From Paraktedonobacter sp034438135 (GTDB lineage: Bacteria; Chloroflexota; Ktedonobacteria; Ktedonobacterales; Ktedonobacteraceae): 64,000 nucleotides of DNA. A program made the translations under genes and the position numbers. The stretch covers positions 28,745-92,744 of the forward strand of contig DAOTTL010000198.1 of assembly GCA_034438135.1 (NCBI GenBank), written 5' to 3'. This document shows positions 19,545 through 30,300 of the stretch, one piece after another (position 1 is the stretch's first letter; every line of letters begins with the position of its first letter). The notes under the pieces were generated by a model. That model saw nothing but the letters and a program-made list of their open reading frames with translations, was not told the origin of the DNA and did no database searches.

Positions 19545-22500
19545 ATGAAAAACGCACACTTGCTCGATAGCTCTTACGATTCGGCTCTGGCGATCATTGG
19601 TATGGCTGGACGCTTCTCTGGCGCACACGACCTCACTTCTTTCTGGCAAAATCTTGCCGGAGGAGTCAAGTCTATTCGCTTCTTTTCCGACGAGGAACTG
19701 TTAGCCTCTGGCGTCAGCCCGGAACTACTTACTCAGCCTAACTTTGTCAAGGCCGGGTCGCTGCTGGAAAACGTCGATCGCTTCGATGCCTCCTTCTTTG
19801 GCTACACGCCACGCGAGGCCGAACTGATGGACCCACAGCATCGCTTTTTCCTGGAATGCGCCTGGGAGGCCATGGAGGACGCTGGATACAATACAGAAGA
19901 GGAGCGTGGACTGATCGGGATCTTTGCCGGTGCCAGCACTAGCTCTTATCTGATCCGCAATCTCTACGCCCATCCTGGCTTTCTCGAATCAGTTGGCATT
20001 CTCCAGGCTTCGATCGGTAGCGAATGCGATGCCTTAACGTCAACTATTTCCTATAAGCTCAATCTGAAAGGCCCCAGCGTCACCGTCCAGACCTTCTGCT
20101 CGACCTCGCTGGTAGCGGTCCATATGGCCGCACAGAGCCTGCTCAATTACGAATGTGATATGGCCCTGGCTGGTGGCGTGGCGATCGAGGTACCGCATAC
20201 TGGTGGCTATATGTACAGCGAGGGCGGCATTGCCTCACCGGATGGTGAATGTCGCACATTCGATGCCAACGCACGGGGCAGCGTCATGGGCAATGGAGCC
20301 GGTATCGTGCTCCTGAAGCGCCTGGGTGACGCGTTGGAAGATGGCGATCATATCTACTCAGTCATTCGTGGTTCAGCCGTCAATAACGATGGCAGCCATC
20401 GCGTGAGCATCACTGCTCCCGGCCTGGATGGACAGTCAGAGGTCATCGCGGAGGCGCTGGGAAATGCTGGCGTTCCTGCTGAGAGTATTAGCTACATAGA
20501 AGCACATGGGACGGCCACGGAACTGGGCGACGAGGTTGAGATGGCCGCGATGATGAAGGCCTTTGAAACTCAGACCGAGAAAACACAGTTCTGCGCTATC
20601 GGCTCCATCAAGCCCAATGTCGGTCATCTGGACCGCGCAGCCGGAGTCACTGGACTGATCAAGACGACCCTTTCCCTGTACAATAAGCAATTGCCGCCCA
20701 GTCTGAACTTTACACATACCAATGATGGGATCAACCTTGAGCAGAGTCCCTTTTATGTCAATACCTCCCTGCAAGACTGGCCAGAAACGGACCAGCCACG
20801 ACGTGCAGGCGTTAATTCCTTCGGTCTCGGTGGCACCAATGCACATATAATTCTGGAGGAAACGCCTCAGCAAGAGGCAAGCAGCAGTTCAAGACCTCGG
20901 CAGCTCTTATTGCTCTCCGCCAAAAGCGAGACCGCGCTGCTCCAGGCCAGAACAAACCTGGCAACCTATTTACAGAACCATCCAGAGGTGCCACTGGCCG
21001 ATATCGCCTACACCCTCCAGGTCGGACGTAATCTTTTCCCACACCGTTGCGCACTACTTTGTCGGGACCATGAGGAAGCAATCAAAGCCCTGGCGGAACC
21101 CACGTCTACCAGCGTCCAGAGCTTGCGCGAGGTTTTCCGCGATCGTCCGGTTGCCTTCCTCTTTCCAGGCCTGGGCGAACAGTACGCGGGCATGGCTCAG
21201 GAACTGTATCGTCAGGAAAGCATTTTCCGTGAGACGGTAGATCAATGCTGCATCTCTTTGAAAGCGTTGCTTCACATAGACCTGCGAGAAACATTATCTC
21301 TTAGCACATCTGAGCAGCAAACCGAGACACATACATCCGGCAAAACGGGCGCTCAGCAGACCAATCTACGTGCACTTCTCGGTCGTGAGGGAGAGAAAAG
21401 CACTGGCATGTCAGCGCAGTTAAAGAAGACAGAGATCGCGCAACCTGCCATCTTCGTCATCGAATACGCGCTGGGCAGGCTCCTCATGCACTGGGGTATT
21501 CAGCCCCAGGCCATGCTCGGTTACAGCGTAGGTGAGTATGTCGCGGCCTGCCTCGCGGGCGTCATCGAGCAGGAAGACGCGCTAACTCTGGTCGCAAAGC
21601 GTGCCAGGATGATCCAGCAACAGCCCGGAGGAACCATGCTCGCAGTCGCCCTGAGCGAACGCGAGATCCAACCGTACATCAATGACCAGATCAGCCTGGC
21701 AGTTATCAACGCGCCACGGACGTGTGTCCTGGCCGGTCCTTACCCGGCGATTGCAGCCCTGGAGACACAGTTGGCAGATCGAGATATCGTCTGTCGCCGC
21801 GTCGAAACATCGCACGCCTTTCATTCAACCATGTTGAACTCCTTGCAAGAAGAGCTTACGGCCCTGGTGAGTACTCTTCCGCTACATGCACCACGTATAC
21901 CCTATCTTTCGGATGTTACTGGCACCTGGATTACTGATGAACAGGCCACCGACCCGGCTTACTGGGCACAGCATATGTGTCAGACAGTACGTTTCGCCGA
22001 TGGCATCGAACAGCTCTTACACAAAAAGGATATGCTGCTCCTTGAAGTCGGACCTGGACAGGCTCTCTGCTCATTCGTCAGACAACATCCGGCCTGCGAA
22101 CGCGAGCGCATGTCCCTGGCGATGTCCACGCAACCAGCACTCTATGAGCGAGGTTCGTCCTATTCTTTCCTGCTGAACACGCTGGGAAAACTCTGGCTGA
22201 ACGGAGTCTCGCTGGACTGGAAGGGTTTCTATTCAGATGAGGAGCGACGCCGAGTCTCGCTGCCCACATACCCATTTGAACGTCAGCGCTTCTGGATCAA
22301 TCCGCCCACGCAGGAACAGCAGGCCAACGATGCTACAACAGCGACAAAACAGACTGCCGGACCTAACGACGACCTGGAGCGGCTTACGGATCTCAAAGAC
22401 TGGTTCTCTGTTCCATCCTGGAAACAGGTACCGCTGGTGACCGATTATCGCAGCAGCAGCCTGCTGGATACGCCTCAGTGCTGGCTGATCTTCCTCGATG

Positions 22501-24323
22501 CTCACGATTTGGGCAAACAAATCGCGCATCTCCTGGAAGAGCAAGGGCAGCACGTGATCTACGTGCGACCCGGTCAGTCCTTCGCCAGACTGAACACCAA
22601 TACCTATACTTTGCGTCCCAACATACGAGCTGACTACGACATGCTGCTCACAGGACTTGTCAATCAGAAACGTCTGCCATCGCAGGTTGTCCATCTCTGG
22701 ACGCTCGACGCTCACGAGCAGGCCATGGAAACAGCGGAAACGCTGCAATACGGCTTTGAGAGTCTGATAGCCCTGGCTCAAGCCCTGGGCGACCAGACCC
22801 CCGAACATTGCCAGATCACCATTATCACAAGTGAAGCACAGGATGTACTGGGAAACGAGCAACTCGATCCCGCTATAGCCACGATCACAGGTCCATGCCG
22901 CGTTATCCCACAAGAGTATGTCAGCCTCAGTTGCCGAAACATCGATATCCTTCAGGCAGGCAGAGGCTCGCAGCAGAATGCAAGCCTGGCAAACCGGTTA
23001 TTTGCGGAACTATGCTACGAGACTGGCGATACCATGGTGGCACTGCGGGGAGATAAACGTTGGGCACAACACTTCGAGCCAGTTGTACTGACGGAGCAGC
23101 AACAAAAGCCCTCGCGACTCCGCCAGGAAGGCGTCTATCTGATTACCGGCGGGTTGGGAGGTATCGCGCTGGCAATGGCCGAACATCTGGCGCAGAAATA
23201 TCAGGCGAAAATTGCCCTGACGACACGCCAGGCGCTGCCTGAGCGCACCGAATGGGCGCGTATCCTGTCAACGGAAGGCGAAACATCCGGACTTGGACGC
23301 AAAATCCGCCAGGTGCAGGCACTGGAAGCGCTGGGAGCCAGCGTGCTCATTCTACAAGCTGACGTGACTGACAAGACACAAATGTGTAGCGCCATCGAGC
23401 AGACCATAGCAACCTTCGGTGCCCTTCACGGCGTCCTACACGCGGCGGGCGTCCCTGGTTCTGGTCTGATCCAACTCAAGACGGCGGAACAGTCCGCTCA
23501 GATCCTTGCCCCCAAGATTCAGGGCACAATAGCTCTGGAACGCGCACTACGCGACCGTAAGCTAGATTTCCTGGTGCTCTTCTCATCGATGACCTCGGTC
23601 ACAGGCGGAGGTCCGGGTCAGATCGATTATTGCGCGGCCAACGCTTTCCTGGATACCTACGCTCACCAGACCTCACAGCACGGGATGACCGTCTCGATCG
23701 ACTGGGGCGAGTGGCAATGGAATGGCTGGGAAACCGCACTCTCAGGCTACAACATCGAGGCGCAGGAATACTTTCGGGCACATCGCCAACAGTTTGGAAT
23801 TTCGTTTGCCGAAGGTGCTGAAGCCCTGGAGCGCATTCTCTCGACAAACCTGCCGCAGGTGGTGGTCTCAACTCAGGACTTCCAGATTGTCGCCGAACGC
23901 AGCAAACAATTCACCGCAGCGGCAGTTCTACAACACACCCTGGAGAGTCGTCAGGGCAGGGAAACGCATCCACGCCCAACCCTGGTCAGCTCGTATGTCG
24001 CTCCCCATAGCGAGTTGGAACGCAAGATCACCGCTATCTGGGAAGACTTACTGGGCGTTGCTCCCATCGGCATTGACGACAGTTTCTTTGAACTGGGAGG
24101 CAATTCACTGAGTGGTATCGATCTGATAGTACGGCTCAAGAAGGTCCTGGACGCACAAACGCTGGCTGCCCATGTCATTTACGAAGCACCTACAGTTAGT
24201 AGCCTGGCTCGCTATATTGAGCAGGGCCAGACGGCTATGCCTGTGGAGGAATGGCAGGACCGCAGCGAGAAACGCCTGGCTGGACTGCGCCAGCGCGTGC
24301 GAGAAGCACGTCGAAGCTCTTAA
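19545..24323 (+). CDS. Type I PKS C: KS-AT-KR-ACP (module 5)
   Basis: 1592 residues, ATG at 19545, nine bases after the PKS B stop, with GCGAGG just upstream. Domains: KS (about 15-440, Cys185 in QTFCSTS), complete AT (about 535-920; Ser661 in GYSVGEY, His757/His760 in HAFH, malonyl type), KR (from about 1195, Tyr in DYCAAN) and ACP (Ser1521 in GGNSL). The KR nucleotide-binding loop reads TGGLGGIA, so the last Gly of the motif is Ala1208, and the usual GRTALP segment reads TRQALP; activity may be reduced, although Ser and Tyr are kept. There is no DH or ER. It adds one malonyl unit and probably reduces the keto group. N-terminal YDSALAII and the basic C-terminal tail (REARRSS) match the docking pattern of its neighbours. 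Confidence 0.94.
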   Translation: MKNAHLLDSSYDSALAIIGMAGRFSGAHDLTSFWQNLAGGVKSIRFFSDEELLASGVSPELLTQPNFVKAGSLLENVDRFDASFFGYTPREAELMDPQHRFFLECAWEAMEDAGYNTEEERGLIGIFAGASTSSYLIRNLYAHPGFLESVGILQASIGSECDALTSTISYKLNLKGPSVTVQTFCSTSLVAVHMAAQSLLNYECDMALAGGVAIEVPHTGGYMYSEGGIASPDGECRTFDANARGSVMGNGAGIVLLKRLGDALEDGDHIYSVIRGSAVNNDGSHRVSITAPGLDGQSEVIAEALGNAGVPAESISYIEAHGTATELGDEVEMAAMMKAFETQTEKTQFCAIGSIKPNVGHLDRAAGVTGLIKTTLSLYNKQLPPSLNFTHTNDGINLEQSPFYVNTSLQDWPETDQPRRAGVNSFGLGGTNAHIILEETPQQEASSSSRPRQLLLLSAKSETALLQARTNLATYLQNHPEVPLADIAYTLQVGRNLFPHRCALLCRDHEEAIKALAEPTSTSVQSLREVFRDRPVAFLFPGLGEQYAGMAQELYRQESIFRETVDQCCISLKALLHIDLRETLSLSTSEQQTETHTSGKTGAQQTNLRALLGREGEKSTGMSAQLKKTEIAQPAIFVIEYALGRLLMHWGIQPQAMLGYSVGEYVAACLAGVIEQEDALTLVAKRARMIQQQPGGTMLAVALSEREIQPYINDQISLAVINAPRTCVLAGPYPAIAALETQLADRDIVCRRVETSHAFHSTMLNSLQEELTALVSTLPLHAPRIPYLSDVTGTWITDEQATDPAYWAQHMCQTVRFADGIEQLLHKKDMLLLEVGPGQALCSFVRQHPACERERMSLAMSTQPALYERGSSYSFLLNTLGKLWLNGVSLDWKGFYSDEERRRVSLPTYPFERQRFWINPPTQEQQANDATTATKQTAGPNDDLERLTDLKDWFSVPSWKQVPLVTDYRSSSLLDTPQCWLIFLDAHDLGKQIAHLLEEQGQHVIYVRPGQSFARLNTNTYTLRPNIRADYDMLLTGLVNQKRLPSQVVHLWTLDAHEQAMETAETLQYGFESLIALAQALGDQTPEHCQITIITSEAQDVLGNEQLDPAIATITGPCRVIPQEYVSLSCRNIDILQAGRGSQQNASLANRLFAELCYETGDTMVALRGDKRWAQHFEPVVLTEQQQKPSRLRQEGVYLITGGLGGIALAMAEHLAQKYQAKIALTTRQALPERTEWARILSTEGETSGLGRKIRQVQALEALGASVLILQADVTDKTQMCSAIEQTIATFGALHGVLHAAGVPGSGLIQLKTAEQSAQILAPKIQGTIALERALRDRKLDFLVLFSSMTSVTGGGPGQIDYCAANAFLDTYAHQTSQHGMTVSIDWGEWQWNGWETALSGYNIEAQEYFRAHRQQFGISFAEGAEALERILSTNLPQVVVSTQDFQIVAERSKQFTAAAVLQHTLESRQGRETHPRPTLVSSYVAPHSELERKITAIWEDLLGVAPIGIDDSFFELGGNSLSGIDLIVRLKKVLDAQTLAAHVIYEAPTVSSLARYIEQGQTAMPVEEWQDRSEKRLAGLRQRVREARRSS

Positions 24324-24348
24324 CACGATTATGGATTGGGAGGTAACT

Positions 24349-27300
24349 ATGAACAATTCACGTGAGTACGATAGCACCTATGATTCGACCATCGCCCTGG
24401 TTGGAATGGCCGGACGCTTTCCCGGTGCCCCGGATGTCGAGACGTTCTGGCACAATCTGGCTGCCGGTATCTCTTCTATCCGCTCGTTCTCCAGGGACGA
24501 ATTGCTGGCCGCGGGCGTCTCTCCCGATCTATTGGCACAACCAAACTATGTCAGAGTCGGTGCTCCTATCCAGGAGACCGACCTCTTCGACGCATCCTTC
24601 TTTGGTTACACGCCCCGCGAGGCAGAGACGATGGATCCGCAGCACCGCCTGCTCCTGGAATGTTCCTGGCAGGCACTCGAACAGGCGGGCTACGATCCTC
24701 TTACCTATCCTGGTCTTGTCGGCGTCTTCGCTGGCTCGGCCTTCAGTCAGTACTATATACAGCGTATCGTGCCCTATAAAGAGCTGGTTGAGTCAATCGG
24801 GAGCTTTCAGATTGATGCAGGCAATGAACGCGACTCTCTGGCTTCGTCTATCTCGTATAAACTCAATTTGCGCGGCCCGGCCCTTGCAGTGCAAACCTTC
24901 TGCTCGACCTCGCTGGTCGCGGTCCATCTGGCCTGTCAGAGCCTGCTCAACTACGAGTGCGATCTTGCCCTTGCTGGCGGCGTCTCTTTACAGCTACCTC
25001 AGGAGCAAGGCTATCTCTATGACGAAGGGGGTATCCTCTCACCTGATGGTCAGTGCCGCACCTTCGATGCCCAGGCTCAGGGCTGTGTTCTGGGTAGCGG
25101 TCTGGGCATGGTCGCTCTGAAACGCTTCTCCGAGGCCCAGGAGGATGGCGATACCATCTATGCCCTGTTGCGCGGCTCCGCCATGAACAATGATGGCGGT
25201 CTGCGTGCCAGCTATACAGCGCCCTCACCTAACGGTCAGGCCAGCGTCATCCTTGCGGCCCTCAGTCTTGCCCAGGTTTCCGCTGACTCCCTTTCGTATA
25301 TCGAGGCTCATGGCACTGCCACTCCCCTGGGCGATTCCGTTGAATTTGCTGCCCTGCGCAAAGCCTTTGCCTCCCATACTACTCGTCAACAGTTCTGCGC
25401 CCTTGGCTCCGTCAAACCCAACATCGGACATCTCGACCGCGCCTCTGGCGTCACTGGTCTTATCAAAACGGCTCTGTCGCTCTATCATCGCCAGATCCCT
25501 GCCAGTCTCCAGTTTACGCAACCCAATCCCGAAAGCCATCTGGAGCAGAGTCCCTTTTATATCAACACACAGTTGCAGAACTGGCCTGAGACCGCACAAC
25601 CCAGACGAGCCGGGGTCAGCTCATTTGGTCTGGGTGGCACCAATGTTCACGTCATTCTTGAGGAGCCACCGGTATCCACGTCTCAGCCTACCGAGAACAC
25701 CTGGCAGCTCCTGCCGCTCTCAGCACGTAGCGATGCGGCATTGAAGCAAGCTCGTCTCAGGCTGGCGGACCATCTGCGCACCCATCCTGAACTGAACCTG
25801 GCCGATGTAGCCTATACTCTTCAGCTCGGTCGCAGCCAGTTTCCTCATCGTGAGGCCATCCTCTGCCACGATCGGCAGGACGCGCTGGCTCGTCTGGAAC
25901 AATCAGGAGACGAAACCGACCTGGGGCAGTACAACTGGCCCGTACAGGACGAGATTACCAGCAAACAATTCATACAAATAGCGCAGACAGAAGCTACCAG
26001 GGCCGAGGGACTACATGCACTTGGGAAACGCTGGGTAGAGGGCGCGACTATCGATTGGCAAAACCTCTATACAGACGAGCATCGCCAGCGTGTGCAGCTT
26101 CCAACCTATCCCTTCGAACGTCAGCGCTTCTGGCTACAGCCACCGGCAGAGCATCAGCCACAGATCAATGCATGCATGCCGGACAAGAAAGAGTCGCTCG
26201 ATGATTGGTTCTATCTGTCAGTCTGGGAACAGGCGCAACTTGCTTCGGTTCAGGAAGCCAATGCAGAGGCGGAAACGTGGCTGATTTTTCTGAACGAGCA
26301 CGGTCCAGGAGAGCTACTCGCCACACGCCTGGAGCAGGCCGGACAAAACGTGACACGCGTCTATGCGGGAACACAATTTCACAGTTTAAATACGCACAGA
26401 CACATGTATCATATGCGTCCGAGCGAACGCACCGATTACACCCGGCTCTTTCAAGATCTGGCAGAGCTACAGGCGCTTCCACGACATGTGATCCATTGCT
26501 GGAATACCGATCAGCCAACGACAGAAACGCAAAAGCCAGAGACGCTCACGTTCGAGATTGAGCAGGAACGCGGCTTCTACAGTCTGCTCTACCTGGTGCA
26601 GGCCTTGAACGAGCATCCCGCCCTGGAGAACGTCTATCTCAACGTGCTCACATCGCACGCTCAGACTGTCACCGAGCAAGATGTCATCGATCCAGGCAAG
26701 GCCACACTCTCAGGAGTCTGCAAGGTTATTCCGCAGGAGTATGTGCATATTATCTGCCGCAACATCGATATCGATTGGTCGGTAGCCGCTGGCTCATTGC
26801 TGAGACTTGTGGACCAGATCTGGGATGAGTTGCGCAGTCAGGACGAAGAACCTGCCGTGGCCTATCGAGGTCGCACCCGCTGGCTTCAGCGTTACCAGCC
26901 CATTCATCTGGACAACACGAACAATTCTCCCGCTCAACTTCGCCGGCATGGTGTGTATCTGATCACCGGCGGTCTGGGAAAAATCGGACTGGCACTGGCA
27001 GAGTCGCTAGCCAGAACCGTCCAGGCCCAACTCGTACTGGTTGGGCGCACAAATCTACCCGAGCGCGAGCAATGGCAGGAGTGGCTGGTCAACCATCCAG
27101 CCAACGAACACATCAGCCAGCAATTGCAGCATATCCAACGCTTGGAGTCGCTTGGAGCCAGCGTTTTGTACTATCAGGCAGATGTGTCTGAGGTCGAGCA
27201 ACTTACAGGTGCCTTTGAAGCGGCTGAAAAGCTTTTCGGACAGATTCACGGCATCGTCCATGCCGCAGGTATTACGAATGATGCAGCCTTTCCAACCATG

Positions 27301-30300
27301 CACCATCTTGTACCCTCAGACTGCAAGCTACATTTTCGTCCCAAAGTTCATGGTCTGCTCGCCCTGGCGCAGGTATTGCAAACACGCACACAGGATTTCT
27401 GCCTGCTCTGTTCCTCGCTCTCAGCAGTCCTGGGAGGTATCGGCCTGGCAGCTTATAGCGCTGCTAATACCTTTATGGATGCATTTGCGCAGTACCAGAA
27501 GCAACAGGGACACACCTCCTGGCTCAGCGTCAACTGGGATACCTGGCAGTTTCAGGACAAAGAGACAGGCATTCCAGGCACAACCACACTTCCCTACGCA
27601 CTGTCGCCAACAGAGGGCACAACAGTTTTCGAGCGTGCCCTGGCAGCACCGGCCATGAGTCAATTGATCATTTCAACCAGTGATCTCACAACACGCCTGC
27701 GCCGGTGGATTATGCTGGAAGGATTACGCGAATCTGCCGCCCAGGAGAAGCTGTCAACTGACAGTGGTGTGTCCGGGATCGATCCACAACGGCTGAAGCG
27801 CAGCGATTACACGCGTATCCTGACAGCTATCTGGCAGGAGGCTCTGGGACTCGCCAGGATCGGCCTCTACGATAATTTCTTTGACCTGGGTGGCAACTCA
27901 CTGACTGGGATACAAGTCGTAGCTCGCATGCGCAAAGTGCTGCAAGTTCAGTTGTCCGTGGTAGCGCTCTTTGAAGCACCAACCATCAGTACGATGATCG
28001 ACTATCTCTCTGCAATCCAGGAAACACAGGCTCAGACGGGACAAAACGAGCAGACAGGTAGGAAACAGCAGGCTCAGAGCCGCGAACGGGCACGACAGAA
28101 GAGTCACTCCAATGATATAGCTATTATCGGCATGAGCGGACGTTTTCCCGGTGCCTCCACTATCGAACAATTCTGGCATAATCTGCACTCTGGCGTCGAG
28201 TCCATTACCTTCTTCAATGATGAAGAACTCCTGGCTGCCGGAGTCGAGCCAGCGCTTCTGAAACATCCTGACTACGTCAAAGCGCGTCCAATTCTGGACG
28301 AGGAGCATGTCGAGTGCTTCGATGCAGCCTTCTTTGGCTATAGTCCGCGTGAGGCCGAAATCCTGGACCCACAGCATCGTCTGTTCCTGGAATGTTGTTG
28401 GGAGACTATGGAGCGAGCGGGCTATGATCCACAGCGCTATCCAGGCCATGTGGGCGTTTTCGGAGGCGGCAATATCAGCACCTACCTGCATGCGATCCTC
28501 AAACGACCCGCACTGCTCAAATCATTGCAGGAGGTCGTAAACGGCTATCAGGTTGCGCTCAGCATGGATAAAGATGCCCTGACAACGCTGGTCTCTTACA
28601 AACTGGGGCTGACAGGACCCAGCCTGGCTGTCCAAACCTTCTGCTCCACCTCGCTCGTGGCAATCCATCTGGCCTGTCAGAGTCTTAAACTGGGTGAATG
28701 CGATATGGCCCTGGCGGGCGGTGTTTCGGTTCACGTACCGGTCAAAGAAGGACATCTCTACCAGGAAGGCGGTCAGGAGTCACCGGACGGACACTGCCGA
28801 ACCTTCGATGCTCAGGCTCAGGGCAGTATGTTTGGAGATGGCTGTGGAGTAGTTACGCTCAAGCGACTCGCAGACGCAGTTGCGGACGGCGATAACATAC
28901 TCGCGGTGATCAAAGGATCGGCCATCAATAATGATGGTTCGCTCAAAGTGAGCTATACAGCCCCAAGCATTGTTGGACAGGCGGCAGTGGTCGAGGCAGC
29001 GCTGGCAGATGCGCAGATTTCGGCGGAAAGTATCAGTTATGTCGAAGCACATGGCACAGGGACCGAACTGGGTGATCCCATCGAGGTTGCGTCACTGACC
29101 AGGGCTTATCGTGAGCAGACAGACCGGACTCAATTCTGTGCCATAGGCTCAGTCAAAACAAACGTCGGCCATCTCGATCGAGCGGCGGGGATCTCCGGTC
29201 TGATCAAAACGGTGCTGGCTCTACAGAACGAAGAGATACCGGCCAGTCTGCACTATACAACTCCCAATCCGCAGATCGACTTTGCGCAGAGTCCATTTTA
29301 TGTCAACGACAGGCTTATGGACTGGAAACGCGGCACACAGGTCAGGCGAGCGGCCATCAATTCACTCGGCATGGGCGGGACAAATGCCCATATCGTACTC
29401 GAAGAGGGACCAGAAAAGAAACTAGAGTGTCCATCTCGTCCGTGGCAATTGCTGCTCCTTTCGACCAGAACCGCAACAGCACTGGAAACTGCCAGCCAGC
29501 ATCTAGGTACACACTTGCGAACTCACCCGGAACTCAATCTGGCGGACACAGCGTATACCCTGCAAGTCGGACGCAGCGTCTTTCCTCACCGACGGATGCT
29601 CGTCAGTCAACACATCTCAGAGGCCGCCGAGATCCTGCTGAACGGAGAACAAGAACCGGCGCAGAGCGTCTATGAAGAGCAGCGGGATCGTCCGGTCGCC
29701 TTTCTCTTCCCTGATGTCGGTGAACAATTCAGCGAACTGGCGATTGAACTCTATTTACAAGAACACATATTTCGCTCCTGGGTAGATCGCTGCTGCGACA
29801 TAGTAGAGGCACAGAGCAAGCGCGATTTACGAGCAATGCTGTTCAGTGTAGAGCCGCTGGCTGCCGGGCAAAAAGTACATAATCTCTCGGCCCTTCTGCA
29901 AGATCCGGACTATCGCCACGCTGCCGTTCAGGCTGCGACAGAACGCCTACAACAAACCGAACTGGCTCAACTCGCAACCTTTATTCTGGAATATTCGCTG
30001 GCCAGGCTTCTCATGCACTGGGGTATGCAGCCACAGGCCATGCTCGGCAATGGCCTGGGAGAATATGTCGCAGCTTGTCTGGCAGATGTTCTCAAGCTGG
30101 AAGACGCGCTCTTGCTGGTTAACGCACGAACTTACCTATCTCAGGCACGGCAAGAACTGACAGATCTGGCAAGCGAAATACGACAGAGCACGCCGCGCAT
30201 CCCTTATATCTCTACTCTTACAGGCACCTGGATTACTGACGGACAGGCCATCGACCCGGCTTACTGGGCACAGCACACGAGTAAGGCAAGACAATTGACC

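Noticed and set aside
24172..24348. Long N-terminal extension of PKS D
   Set aside because: It overlaps the C-terminal coding part of PKS C; GGGAGG before 24349 and the match of the start to PKS E settle the start.
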